NCBI GenBank assembly: GCA_946538445.1
Contig: CAMNGO010000003.1
Coordinates: 1 to 35,787 of the forward strand
Length of the DNA: 35,787 nt
DNA from: an uncultured Lachnospiraceae bacterium
GTDB taxonomy: Bacteria; Bacillota; Clostridia; Lachnospirales; Lachnospiraceae
Reading direction: 5' to 3'
Shown here: in pieces, positions 1 through 7,886 of the stretch
How the letters are laid out: each line of letters begins with the position of its first letter
How positions within the stretch are numbered: position 1 is the stretch's first letter
Program-made: the position numbers and the translations under genes
The notes under the pieces: model-generated
What the model was told of the DNA's origin: nothing
The model's input: the letters and a program-made list of their open reading frames with translations, nothing else
The model's database searches: none

Positions 1-1
1 T

Positions 2-865
2 AATAATGGAGATAAAACTCTTCTGATTGCCTGTGAAGAGGGGGAGGAAGAGTATGAGGACCAGATACTCGCTGATTCCAACACAGCGATCGTTTATGTT
101 GATGAGGAGGAGGACCTGTCCGGAGAATACTTTCAGAACCTGATCGATACGCACCAGCCGGAACGGATTCTGATCGAACACAATGGTATGTGGTCCATCG
201 AGAAATTATGCCTGGCGATGGAGGGGACTCCCATGATGATCTATCAGACCATCGTTATGGTGAATGCCGAGACATTTGATCTGTATATGAATAATATGCG
301 GTCTCTGGCTGTAGAGATGTTCAAGATCGGTGAGATGGTCATCTTTAACCGGTGCACGAAAGATACTCCAAGGGCAACTTACCGGAGGAGTATCAAAGCG
401 GTGAACCGCCGTGCCCAGGTTCTGTTTGAATCCAGTGATGAAGACCTGGGTGAGGAGGATGAATCCCTTCCTTTTGATGTGGAAGGTGATGAAATCGTCC
501 TGGATGACGAGGATTTTGGAATATGGTTTGTGGATGCGGGGGAACGACCCGATGTCTACAGAGGGAAGACGATCACGATGAAGACAGTGGTTTTCAAGAG
601 TGTCCGTCTCCCGAAGGGAACTTTCGTCCCGGGAAGGCATGCCATGACTTGCTGTGCCGATGATATCCAGTTTATCGGTTATCTTTGCCACACCAATCAT
701 GCCAAGTCATCCAGCTTAAAAGCCATCAAGAATAAGATGTGGATCATGCTTACCGCCCAGATTCGATATGAGTACAATGACCAGTATGGGGAAGAAGGAC
801 CGGTACTGTATGCGACACGTATTGAGGCGGCAGAGAAGCCGGAAGATCCGCTGATCTATTTTTGA
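2..865 (+). CDS. CobW-like GTPase fused to DUF1980/TIGR03943-like domain (5' partial)
   Basis: The reading frame is open from base 2, so the true start lies outside the window; about 287 residues are present. The N-terminal part (KTLLIACEEGEEEYEDQIL, then AIVYVDEEEDLS and ERILIEHNGMW) resembles the middle of Clostridial G3E/CobW-like GTPases; the Walker A region must lie upstream. The C-terminal ~90 residues (GKTITMKTVVFKSVRLPKG, then GRHAMTCCADDIQFIGYLC) resemble the DUF1980/TIGR03943 domain, with a CC pair that could bind metal. In related genomes such proteins sit with a DUF318-type permease and are thought to act in metal (zinc) handling; that link is family knowledge, not visible here. 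An acidic linker (DEDLGEEDE) separates the two parts. The family assignment is good; the function is uncertain. Confidence 0.72.
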   Translation, partial: NNGDKTLLIACEEGEEEYEDQILADSNTAIVYVDEEEDLSGEYFQNLIDTHQPERILIEHNGMWSIEKLCLAMEGTPMMIYQTIVMVNAETFDLYMNNMRSLAVEMFKIGEMVIFNRCTKDTPRATYRRSIKAVNRRAQVLFESSDEDLGEEDESLPFDVEGDEIVLDDEDFGIWFVDAGERPDVYRGKTITMKTVVFKSVRLPKGTFVPGRHAMTCCADDIQFIGYLCHTNHAKSSSLKAIKNKMWIMLTAQIRYEYNDQYGEEGPVLYATRIEAAEKPEDPLIYF

Positions 866-908
866 TCTGCCCGGTTTTAATTGTAATGAAGTCGTAAGAT
901 TATGATTC

Positions 909-937
909 TTTACAAAGAAAAACAGATAGAGTATTCT
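909..937 (+). promoter_or_regulatory. Candidate sigma-A promoter for the lipoprotein gene
   Basis: TTTACA at 909-914 and TATTCT at 932-937 are separated by 17 bases. Transcription would start near 944, giving a leader of about 80 bases before the start at 1025. Confidence 0.45.
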
Positions 938-1024
938 CTTTTTATGAGGCTAAAGTGGGGTTATATCGCTTAATAATCGTGGAGAATGACCACTCTCCCG
1001 GTAAGCCTTGGAGGAGAAATATTC

Positions 1025-2173
1025 ATGAGTACACTGTACCAATGGAGAAAAGGCGGAGTCATATTAACAGCTGGTTTCCTTGCTGTTACTGCCTGTTCCT
1101 GTTCCAATGCCGGTGACAGCATATCGTCGAATGAGGCAAGCACCCAGATTGAGGAAGAGGTTCAGACGGAAGGGATTCAGATCGATGAAGAGCTGTCAGC
1201 CTATGTGGCAGATGGTGTGATTCTGCCGGAAGATTTCAATTTTATGATCTACCCTGTGGAAGCTCTTATGGTTGGGTCTTATACCCAGGGCCTTCCTTAT
1301 TATAATGTAGAGGATCAGGCAAAATCTTTCTGGTTTCCCATGGCGGTATTGTCTTCTCTGTTGGAAGAACATGGAGTTATGGGTAAATCATTAAATGATA
1401 ATTACTGCCTGTACAGTGAAGAAGAGATAGATTCCTTTGCAGCAGCTCTGTACAGTAACTTCGCATCCGGCAAGATGATGATGCCTGATACGGCGGATGG
1501 GGAACCTTATGTCGTTTACCACGAAGAGTCAGATCAATATGCCATGTTGAATGGCAATATCGGAGATCTGGGCATACGGATTACGGACTGCCGGGCCTCC
1601 GATTCCGGCTATATGATAGAGACGGAATTACTTAATCTGGAATCAGGAGAAGAAATCACAGAATACCAGGTTTCCATAGTGCCGCAGAACAAATCTGCCG
1701 GTGATGGGCTCTTTGCTTATTCCGTCAGTGGGTTGACGGAGATAACAGATGGCGTGGAAGATACGAAAAATGAGGAGGCACAGCTGAACTCCGAATCTTC
1801 GGTTCTTAAGACGGATCAGGGGAAGGATTTGACAGCCGCTGCAGACAAAGGGAAAAAGGAAAAACAAAAAGAATCTTCCGATACTGTGGATTCGAAACAG
1901 GAAGAGGCGAAATCCGAGGAAGTGATCCCGGATCAGACGGATTCCGAAGAGAGAATCCAGGAGGCGGATGCCATGAACCTTGCAAGGAGTTTTATTGGGG
2001 AGGAATATACCCTTACTTATAAACAGATGATCACTCTTTCTGACTGTGAATACTATGACTTCTCACTGGAGGGAAGTGAGTTCGGCTCCACAGATGTTTT
2101 AGTCAGTGTGGATGGATCCGATATCCTCACCGGTGTACAGAACATGGATGGTTCATGGACTTTGGATCCCTGA
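1025..2173 (+). CDS. Lipoprotein of unknown function
   Basis: A start at 1025 is chosen because GGAGGAG lies at 1010-1016 and because it yields a clean lipoprotein signal; an in-frame ATG at 986 lacks a ribosome site. The 382-residue product begins with a short basic segment (QWRKGG), a hydrophobic stretch and the lipobox VTAC, with the lipidated cysteine at residue 24. A folded domain of about 220 residues follows, then a Lys/Glu/Asp/Ser-rich linker (about residues 245-310) and a small C-terminal domain ending in SWTLDP. I recognise no family. The protein is probably anchored to the outer face of the membrane. It has its own promoter candidate and a strong terminator, so it is likely a single-gene unit. 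The linker suggests two domains held apart at the cell surface. Confidence 0.75.
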   Translation: MSTLYQWRKGGVILTAGFLAVTACSCSNAGDSISSNEASTQIEEEVQTEGIQIDEELSAYVADGVILPEDFNFMIYPVEALMVGSYTQGLPYYNVEDQAKSFWFPMAVLSSLLEEHGVMGKSLNDNYCLYSEEEIDSFAAALYSNFASGKMMMPDTADGEPYVVYHEESDQYAMLNGNIGDLGIRITDCRASDSGYMIETELLNLESGEEITEYQVSIVPQNKSAGDGLFAYSVSGLTEITDGVEDTKNEEAQLNSESSVLKTDQGKDLTAAADKGKKEKQKESSDTVDSKQEEAKSEEVIPDQTDSEERIQEADAMNLARSFIGEEYTLTYKQMITLSDCEYYDFSLEGSEFGSTDVLVSVDGSDILTGVQNMDGSWTLDP

Positions 2174-2234
2174 GTATAAAGACCATACAAAAGAGTGAAA
2201 TATAATCATTAAACAGCATATAATTAGATCAAAG

Positions 2235-2275
2235 ACAGAATTCCTGACTGCATCAAAGGAATTCTGTTTTTTTTT
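2235..2275 (+). terminator. Rho-independent terminator after the lipoprotein gene
   Basis: A perfect 11-bp stem, ACAGAATTCCT / AGGAATTCTGT, with an 11-nt loop is followed by a run of T to 2275. Confidence 0.88.
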
Positions 2276-2556
2276 ATGAAAATGGTCTGATATCATATTT
2301 CTTAACAATGAAGTGATGGAAACACTGACAAATTACAGTAAAATATTCATCCAGGCTATAGAGTTTTTATCAATTATTTGCCGGTATTATCAACTTTTTA
2401 CGGTATACTGTGAAAACCAACAAAAACTAAAGATACATTTTGGTAAAAAGTAAGATAAAAAAATGTCATACTGTAAATTTTTTACATTTTCAGGAAGGAA
2501 TATATAAAAAAATCAACAAGAAAAGACAGTGTCTATAGTAAAAAACACAGAATAAA

Positions 2557-2567
2557 TGGGTAACCCA
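2557..2567. promoter_or_regulatory. Upstream operator copy, TGGGTAACCCA
   Basis: This perfect palindrome has a GT-A-AC core, which fits the GntR/FadR-subfamily operator pattern (GT, 0-1 base, AC within a dyad). Its sequence is identical to the copy at 2673-2683, and it lies 116 bp upstream of that copy and about 75 bp upstream of the -35. The likely ligand is the FadR-type regulator encoded at 5951. Confidence 0.6.
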
Positions 2568-2631
2568 ATTATAAAATGATGACAAATATACTTGAGAAAA
2601 CAGTTGAAGTTGCCGAAATAAATTTTGATTA

Positions 2632-2660
2632 TTGCATAATTATCTGAAAATTAATATAAT
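2632..2660 (+). promoter_or_regulatory. Sigma-A promoter of the lactate permease operon
   Basis: TTGCAT at 2632-2637, a 17-base spacer and a perfect TATAAT at 2655-2660. Transcription should start near 2667, immediately before the second palindrome, so a repressor bound there would block initiation or early elongation. Confidence 0.8.
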
Positions 2661-2672
2661 AAAAGCAGAAAA

Positions 2673-2683
2673 TGGGTAACCCA
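2673..2683. promoter_or_regulatory. Promoter-proximal operator copy, TGGGTAACCCA
   Basis: The second identical palindrome begins about 6 bases after the predicted transcription start. This position is typical of repression by a FadR-type GntR protein. The identical upstream copy makes cooperative binding or a DNA loop possible. Confidence 0.68.
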
Positions 2684-2732
2684 AAAAACTGTATCAACTA
2701 CTTACACATCATTTAACATCGGAGGTTTTGAA

Positions 2733-4289
2733 ATGTTATTTGTAAAATTTTTATTGGCAATGATCCCCATCCTCTGGCTGATCATCGCTCTCAGTATCCT
2801 GAAGATTCCGGGACATAAGGCATGTATCATCGCCTTGGTCATCACTGCGGTTTTGTCCATCGGATATTGGAAATTGAGCGTGATCAATACTGTCACAGGA
2901 GCTCTGGAAGGTGTCCTTAATGCATTATGGCCCATCTGTCTGGTAATCATTGCAGCTTTGTTTACTTATAATCTTACCTTGAAGACCGGTGCCATGGAAA
3001 CGATTAAAAAGATGCTTGCCGGTGTGTCCACTGACAAACGAATCCTTCTTCTTATCATCGGATGGGGATTCGGTAACTTCATGGAAGGTATGGCCGGATT
3101 CGGTACAGCTGTTGCGATTCCTGCATCCATGCTGGTAGCTGTCGGACTGGATCCCATGGGTTCTGTTCTGGCCTGCTTCTGTGCCAACACAACACCCACA
3201 GCTTTCGGTTCTGTCGGTGTTCCGACCACCACTTTGGCAACCGTTACAAACCTGGACGTGCTGCCCCTGTCAGGAGACGTTGCCACGATTCAGCTTATTT
3301 TAACTCTGCTTTCCCCGTTTATCATGGTAATCATCATTGGTAAAGGCCTTAAAGCTCTGAAGGGAATGATTCCATTTACTGTAGTAGCTTCCCTTTCCTT
3401 CGTGGTTCCATGGTTCTTTGCAGCCAAGGTGCTGGGATGTGAACTTCCGGATATCATCGGATCTATCATCTCCCTGGTTATTATGGTACTGGCAGCAAGG
3501 ATATTAGGACCTAAGGGTGACACAGAGTATTCCATCGTACTCGATCAGAAAGAGGAAAGCAGCATTACGGCTAAGGAAGGTATCGTTGCCTGGAGCCCCT
3601 TCATTCTGATCTTTATCCTGCTGATGATTACATCCAAACTTTGCCCGCCGATTCAGAACGCCATCGCTGGCATCAAGTCCAACGTCATCGTATATGCTGA
3701 CAAAGAGGTGGGTGCTACCCTTGGATTCAGCTGGGTCAACACTCCCGGTGTCATGATCTTTATCGCTGCCATCATCGGCGGACTGATCCAGAAGGCAACC
3801 TTCGCAGATATGGCCAGTGTATTAGGAGCTACTTTAAAAACCTACTGGAAGACCATCGTAACCATCTGTTCTGTTGTGGCGGTGGCCAAGGTTATGGGTT
3901 ACAGCGGAATGACACAGGATATCGCCAACTTCCTGGTTGCTGTGACCGGACCGATCCATATCTATCCGTTGATCTCCCCGCTGATCGGAGCAATCGGAGC
4001 CTTCGTAACCGGTTCCGGTACTTCCACCTGCGTATTGTTCGGACCATTGCAGGCATCCACTGCAGCACAGCTTGGATTAAGCCCCTCCTGGATCGCAGCT
4101 GCCAATGTTATGGGAGCCGGCATCGGTAAGATGATTAGCCCGCAGGGTATCGCCATCGGAGCCGGAGCCATCAGCATGGTGGGAAAAGAAAGCGAGATTT
4201 TAAGCTCAGTATTTAAATACTTTATCCTTTATGTGGTTATTGCCGGAATCGTTTGTTTCGCCGGTACCATGATGGGATTTGGAGCATAA
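2733..4289 (+). CDS. lctP: Lactate permease (LctP/LldP family)
   Basis: This 518-residue integral membrane protein would bring lactate (and perhaps glycolate) into the cell with protons. Length and architecture fit the LctP family: many hydrophobic helices over the whole chain and the family signature around residues 110-145 (GWGFGNFMEGMAGFGTAVAI), plus a second conserved stretch near the end (GSGTSTCVLFGPLQ and MSPQGIAIGAGAI). The start has GGAGG 7 bases upstream. The gene is transcribed from the promoter at 2632 under two FadR-type operators. The FAD dehydrogenase gene follows after 88 bases without a clear terminator, so the two probably form one operon for lactate uptake and oxidation. 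Confidence 0.93.
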   Translation: MLFVKFLLAMIPILWLIIALSILKIPGHKACIIALVITAVLSIGYWKLSVINTVTGALEGVLNALWPICLVIIAALFTYNLTLKTGAMETIKKMLAGVSTDKRILLLIIGWGFGNFMEGMAGFGTAVAIPASMLVAVGLDPMGSVLACFCANTTPTAFGSVGVPTTTLATVTNLDVLPLSGDVATIQLILTLLSPFIMVIIIGKGLKALKGMIPFTVVASLSFVVPWFFAAKVLGCELPDIIGSIISLVIMVLAARILGPKGDTEYSIVLDQKEESSITAKEGIVAWSPFILIFILLMITSKLCPPIQNAIAGIKSNVIVYADKEVGATLGFSWVNTPGVMIFIAAIIGGLIQKATFADMASVLGATLKTYWKTIVTICSVVAVAKVMGYSGMTQDIANFLVAVTGPIHIYPLISPLIGAIGAFVTGSGTSTCVLFGPLQASTAAQLGLSPSWIAAANVMGAGIGKMISPQGIAIGAGAISMVGKESEILSSVFKYFILYVVIAGIVCFAGTMMGFGA

Positions 4290-4377
4290 GAAACCCAACA
4301 AATCAGAAAAAAAGAGATTCATTATTAATTAAAATCAAAATAGACGATCATATAACTATTTTAAGGGAGGTAGAGCA

Positions 4378-5790
4378 ATGAACTACAATCAAGTAACACC
4401 TGAAATTATCGATCAGATTAAGGCAGCTGCCCAGTTCGTTTATACCGGAGCTGATATCAACCCGGATTATGCCAAGGACGAGATGCCAATCTATGGAACA
4501 CGCATGCCTGACGTTGCAGTACAGGCAACATCCACTGAAGAAGTGGCTGCAGTCATGAAGATTTGCTACGACAACAATATCCCTGTTACTCCTCGTGGAG
4601 CAGGTACCGGCCTTGCAGGTGGCGCAGTTCCGCTGTGTGGCGGCGTCCTGATTGATACCATGAAGATGAACAAGATCCTCGGCTATGATATGGAGAACTT
4701 TGTTGTAAATATCCAGGCCGGTGTAATCTTAAATGATCTGGCAGAAGATTGTCTGTCCAAAGGGATGATGTATCCTCCGGATCCGGGTGAAAAATTTGCT
4801 TGCGTTGGTGGAAACGTAGCTACAAATGCCGGTGGTATGAGAGCTGTAAAATATGGCGCTACCCGTGATTATGTAAGAGCTATGACTGTTGTTCTTCCGA
4901 CCGGTGAAATCACACATCTGGGCGCAACCGTATCCAAGACATCTTCCGGTTACTCCTTATTGAACCTCATGATCGGATCCGAAGGTACTCTTGGTATTAT
5001 CACAGAGCTTACTTTAAAGATTATTCCTGCACCGAAAGCTGCAGCTTCTATGATCATTCCTTTTGAGGATCTTAAGAGTGCTTTAAAACTTGTACCAATG
5101 ATCAAGACGAACTTCAATCCTCAGGCATGTGAGTTCATGGAGAGAGAGATCGTGCTTGCTTCCGAGCGCTTTATCGGAAAAGCTACCTTCCCCAAGACAG
5201 TGGATGGAGTGGAAGTCGGCGCATATCTTCTGGTTACTATCGATGGAAACTCCATGGATGAAGTATATGAAGTTGTAGAAAAAGCTGCCGAGATGGTACT
5301 GGAAGGCGGAGCTGTTGACGTTCTGATCGCAGATACACCGGATAAGATGAGAGATGCATGGGCAGCACGTTCCTCTTTCCTGGAGGCTATCCTGGAAGAG
5401 ACCAAGCTTCTTGATGAATGTGACGTTGTTGTTCCTGTGGACAAGATTGCCGATTATCTTGAGTTCGTAAATAAAACAGGAGAAGAATGTGAACTGATCA
5501 TCAAATCCTTTGGACATGCAGGAGACGGTAACCTTCATATCTATCAGTGCTCCAACGATCTGGAAGAAGAAGAGTTCAAGAAGAGAGTTGATAAATTCTT
5601 CGAGATCATCTACAAAGAAGCTACAGATTGTGGCGGACTTGTTTCCGGTGAGCACGGTATCGGTTCCGGTAAGGTGAAGTATCTCCTGGAATCCGTTGGC
5701 GAAACCAACATGAAGATCATGGAAGGAATCAAACGTGTATTTGATCCTAAGATGATCCTCAATCCGGGAAAAGTTTGCTATTTCCTGTAA
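4378..5790 (+). CDS. glcD: FAD-linked D-lactate/glycolate dehydrogenase (GlcD family)
   Basis: The 470-residue enzyme would oxidise a 2-hydroxy acid, most likely D-lactate given the permease next door, to the 2-keto acid. The N-terminal FAD-binding domain (PCMH/VAO fold) shows PRGAGTGLAGGAVP at about residues 74-87 and CVGGNVATNAGGMRAVKYG further on. The C-terminal domain carries HAGDGNLH and GGLVSGEHGIGSGK, the usual substrate and metal side of GlcD/DLD proteins. AAGGGAGG lies 7 bases before the ATG. No iron-sulfur subunit or EtfAB genes accompany it here, unlike the electron-confurcating lactate dehydrogenase clusters (Lct) of acetogens and butyrate producers. Its electron acceptor therefore cannot be told; EtfAB may be encoded elsewhere. 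Confidence 0.9.
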   Translation: MNYNQVTPEIIDQIKAAAQFVYTGADINPDYAKDEMPIYGTRMPDVAVQATSTEEVAAVMKICYDNNIPVTPRGAGTGLAGGAVPLCGGVLIDTMKMNKILGYDMENFVVNIQAGVILNDLAEDCLSKGMMYPPDPGEKFACVGGNVATNAGGMRAVKYGATRDYVRAMTVVLPTGEITHLGATVSKTSSGYSLLNLMIGSEGTLGIITELTLKIIPAPKAAASMIIPFEDLKSALKLVPMIKTNFNPQACEFMEREIVLASERFIGKATFPKTVDGVEVGAYLLVTIDGNSMDEVYEVVEKAAEMVLEGGAVDVLIADTPDKMRDAWAARSSFLEAILEETKLLDECDVVVPVDKIADYLEFVNKTGEECELIIKSFGHAGDGNLHIYQCSNDLEEEEFKKRVDKFFEIIYKEATDCGGLVSGEHGIGSGKVKYLLESVGETNMKIMEGIKRVFDPKMILNPGKVCYFL

Positions 5791-5842
5791 TCTAAGTTAC
5801 TGTTTTAAAAAAGATTTTCCGTATAATACCTTAAAAAATAAA

Positions 5843-5879
5843 AAAGGAGGGGCTGCCATATGGTAGCTCTTTCCTTTTA
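5843..5879 (+). terminator. Terminator of the lctP-glcD operon
   Basis: A G/U-tolerant hairpin (AGGAGGGGCTGCC, ATAT loop, GGTAGCTCTTTCCT) is followed by TTTTAT. The stem has several G-U pairs and one mismatch but is long. Confidence 0.7.
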
Positions 5880-5890
5880 TATTAGCATTA

Positions 5891-5899
5891 TGATATAAT
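5891..5899 (+). promoter_or_regulatory. Extended -10 promoter of the regulator gene
   Basis: TGATATAAT combines the TGn extension with a perfect TATAAT at 5894-5899. No good -35 is visible, as is common for extended -10 promoters. No TGGGTAACCCA copy lies here, so autorepression through that site is not apparent. Confidence 0.55.
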
Positions 5900-5950
5900 A
5901 TATATTAAGAAATGTGCCTGCTATGAGCAATAAGAAATGGATGGTGTCGG

Positions 5951-6667
5951 ATGAATCAGTTATCTGAAAATATGGACAGGGAAATACACGGGAACACGAA
6001 AACATATGAATATGTCTTCCAATACTTTTCGGATCAGATCTTCTCCGGAAAGATGAAGATCGGAGATAAGATCCGGCCGGAGCGCGAGATTGCGGAAAAA
6101 CTGGGTGTGAGCAGAAACTCCATCCGGGAAGTCATGCATATGTTTGAAATCAACGGCCTGATCGAATGTGTTCAGGGCAGTGGGAATTATGTGCGATGTA
6201 ACCCCCAGGAATATATGACTGTATTTGCCCATATGATCATAACCTTGATGGATATCGGATATGAAGAGATTTTGTATATCCGTATCGGGTTCGAGCTGGT
6301 GGCATTACGGCAGGCTATCACGAATGCCGGGGAAGAGGAGCTGGAGCAAATCCATGAAGCCCTTCTGAATATGGAGAAAGCCCAGACCAGGGAAGAAAGC
6401 GTCTTCTGGGATCAGGAATTTCACAAAAGGCTGATAGAATCCTCCCATAACCGCATGTTGATCCTGTATTCTTCCATGATTCGGGAGATAACCAATCGCT
6501 TTATCTCAGATCTTCGTGTGAAGATCCTCTCCACCCAGGAAAAGTCTGATGAGCTGGGCAGGTCTCACTGGGGTATTTATGACGCCTTGGTCAACAAGGA
6601 TTACATATCAGGAAGTGTAGCCATGAACCGGCATTTTGAGATTGTAGGGAATGAATTGTTCTCCTGA
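5951..6667 (+). CDS. GntR-family (FadR subfamily) transcription regulator
   Basis: The 238-residue protein has a winged helix-turn-helix at about residues 18-85 (GDKIRPEREIAEKLGVSRNS, then a wing ending GSGNYV) and a helical FCD effector domain from about residue 95. The FCD part includes the metal-site-like EFHKRLIESSHN. Its length and layout match FadR-subfamily regulators such as LldR/LutR. Position directly after the lactate genes, and the two GT-A-AC palindromes at the lctP promoter, make it the likely lactate-responsive repressor. The ribosome site before the ATG is weak (GGATGG), so the protein may be made at a low level. Family is secure; ligand and operators are inference. Confidence 0.88.
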   Translation: MNQLSENMDREIHGNTKTYEYVFQYFSDQIFSGKMKIGDKIRPEREIAEKLGVSRNSIREVMHMFEINGLIECVQGSGNYVRCNPQEYMTVFAHMIITLMDIGYEEILYIRIGFELVALRQAITNAGEEELEQIHEALLNMEKAQTREESVFWDQEFHKRLIESSHNRMLILYSSMIREITNRFISDLRVKILSTQEKSDELGRSHWGIYDALVNKDYISGSVAMNRHFEIVGNELFS

Positions 6668-7059
6668 ATCATTGCAGGGCTTCCAATAGTAATTACGATT
6701 TTTATGGCTGCAAAAAAATGTCTGAAAATTTAAAAATCAAGTAATATTTTTTGAGAATCTCATTTTTGTAAAAAGTGACGAAATTATCCGGGCAATTGGG
6801 GATAACTCCCAGTTTTTCCTCCAGAAAGTGGAAAACCCCCTGATCTATCCACACGAGAAAAGAGAAAAAAAGTGCTGAAAATGCGATTATCCACAAAGTT
6901 ATCCACTTTGTCCACAAATTAGTTAGTGGATGAAAACTCAGAATTCGTGTCAATGCAAAACATTTGTTTTGTTCATATTTAATTAAATTGTAATAATTTC
7001 CCCGGGGGAATTGACAGATAATCTGTAAAACAATTGTGAATTTGGATAGGAATTGTGAG
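6668..7059. other. Intergenic region with DnaA-box-like cluster
   Basis: This ~390-base A/T-rich gap contains no supported gene. It has a cluster of 9-mers close to TTATCCACA between 6845 and 6931 (listed separately). A weak hairpin TGGGGATAACTCCCA followed by GTTTTT near 6793-6813 may end the regulator transcript. No riboswitch that I know is visible. Confidence 0.5.
6845..6931. promoter_or_regulatory. Cluster of DnaA-box-like sites
   Basis: Four forward 9-mers are seen: CTATCCACA (6845-6853), the consensus TTATCCACA (6887-6895), TTATCCACT (6899-6907) and TTGTCCACA (6908-6916). One reverse copy, TTAGTGGAT, is at 6923-6931. Four sites fall within 45 bp. dnaA is not nearby, so this is more likely a DnaA-responsive or titration site than the main origin; function is inference. 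Confidence 0.5.
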
Positions 7060-7088
7060 TTGATTTGAATACCGATTCTTGCTATACT
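7060..7088 (+). promoter_or_regulatory. Sigma-A promoter of hpf
   Basis: TTGATT at 7060-7065, 17-base spacer, TATACT at 7083-7088. The start would fall near 7095, at the foot of a hairpin. Confidence 0.7.
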
Positions 7089-7092
7089 GAGA

Positions 7093-7136
7093 TTGGAAGA
7101 TCCGATCGATTTGCCCGGGGGGCAGAGGTCTTCCAA
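7093..7136 (+). promoter_or_regulatory. Hairpin at the 5' end of the hpf mRNA
   Basis: Outer stem TTGGAAGA (7093-7100) with TCTTCCAA (7129-7136) encloses an inner stem TGCCC/GGGCA. It begins at the predicted transcript start and ends about 10 bases before the ribosome site, so it may protect the 5' end or modulate translation. Confidence 0.45.
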
Positions 7137-7161
7137 ATGTGTAAAAGAAGGAGTGTTGTAT

Positions 7162-7689
7162 ATGCGTTATTCAATTTATGGGAAGAATCTCGAAGTGACA
7201 GATGGTTTAAAAGAAGCCATCAATTCTAAGTTTTCAAAGTTAGATAAGTTTTTTACGAAAGATACAGAGGTTCAGATCACCTTGTCTCTCCAGAGAGAAG
7301 AGCAGAAGGTGGAAGCCATGATTCCCATGAAGGGCAATATTCTTCGTGCAGAACAGGCCAGCAAGGATATGTATGTATCTATCGAGAAAGTTGTTGAGAT
7401 CTTAGAGAGAATGATCCGCAAATACAAAACAAAGATCTCCCACACCGGCAAGGGTGGCGGACAGTTTTCCGAGAGTTTTATGGATGAAGACGTGGAAGCT
7501 CCGGAGAGCATCGTTATATCCAGAAGCAAACGTTTTGCCATCAAACCTATGGATGTGGAAGAAGCATGTATCCAGATGGAATTGCTGGGCCACGGTTTCT
7601 TTGTATTCCGCAATTCCGAGACCTTTGAGGTAAATGTAGTTTACAAACGAAAAGACGGAACCTACGGACTCATCGAGCCCGAGTTTTAA
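7162..7689 (+). CDS. hpf: Ribosome hibernation promoting factor, long form
   Basis: The product is a 175-residue long-form HPF, which binds the 30S decoding region and dimerises 70S ribosomes into 100S in slow growth. Start 7162 is chosen because AGAAGGAG lies at the correct distance and because the product then begins with the typical MRYSIYGKNLEVTDGLK; the frame is open upstream but that part lacks homology. The N-terminal S30AE domain covers about residues 1-95 and the C-terminal dimerisation domain about 118-175 (SKRFAIKPMDVEEACIQMEL, GHGFFVFRN, YGLIEPEF). It has its own promoter and terminator, and secA follows, an order common in Firmicutes. Confidence 0.95.
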   Translation: MRYSIYGKNLEVTDGLKEAINSKFSKLDKFFTKDTEVQITLSLQREEQKVEAMIPMKGNILRAEQASKDMYVSIEKVVEILERMIRKYKTKISHTGKGGGQFSESFMDEDVEAPESIVISRSKRFAIKPMDVEEACIQMELLGHGFFVFRNSETFEVNVVYKRKDGTYGLIEPEF

Positions 7690-7714
7690 TTCATAGATAC
7701 ATTTGATATACCAG

Positions 7715-7741
7715 GGCACCATTTTTATGGTGCCTTTTTTC
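7715..7741 (+). terminator. Terminator of hpf
   Basis: Perfect 8-bp stem GGCACCAT / ATGGTGCC with a TTTT loop, followed by seven T. Confidence 0.9.
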
Positions 7742-7753
7742 TATGCCTATACC

Positions 7754-7783
7754 TTGCATTGGCATATAATTGATGTTACAATG
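7754..7783 (+). promoter_or_regulatory. Candidate promoter of secA
   Basis: TTGCAT at 7754-7759 and TACAAT at 7778-7783 with an 18-base spacer. A stand-alone TATAAT at 7765-7770 lacks a good -35. A promoter is needed here because hpf ends in a terminator. Confidence 0.42.
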
Positions 7784-7886
7784 TACTTTGTATGCGTATG
7801 TCTATATAGGGGAAGTCTGCCCTTTTTTAGATAATTTCGAATTCTCCGGAAGCAATCCGGGGAGAATCATTATAGGAGGTTGATCT

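Larger units (their letters stand above)
2276..2732. other. A/T-rich control region of the lactate locus
   Basis: This 457-base gap has no convincing gene. It holds two copies of an 11-bp palindrome (2557-2567 and 2673-2683), one excellent promoter (2632-2660), and the ribosome site GGAGG at 2721-2725 for the permease. The stretch 2276-2550 is very A/T-rich and shows nothing else I can name. Confidence 0.6.

Noticed and set aside
986..1024. Lipoprotein start at the ATG at 986
   Set aside because: It places 13 extra residues before the signal peptide and lacks a ribosome site; 1025 has GGAGGAG.
6668..7161. raiA RNA motif or chromosomal origin upstream of hpf
   Set aside because: I see no compact multi-stem fold of about 200 bases, and dnaA, dnaN or rpmH are not nearby; only the DnaA-box-like cluster is kept as a finding.
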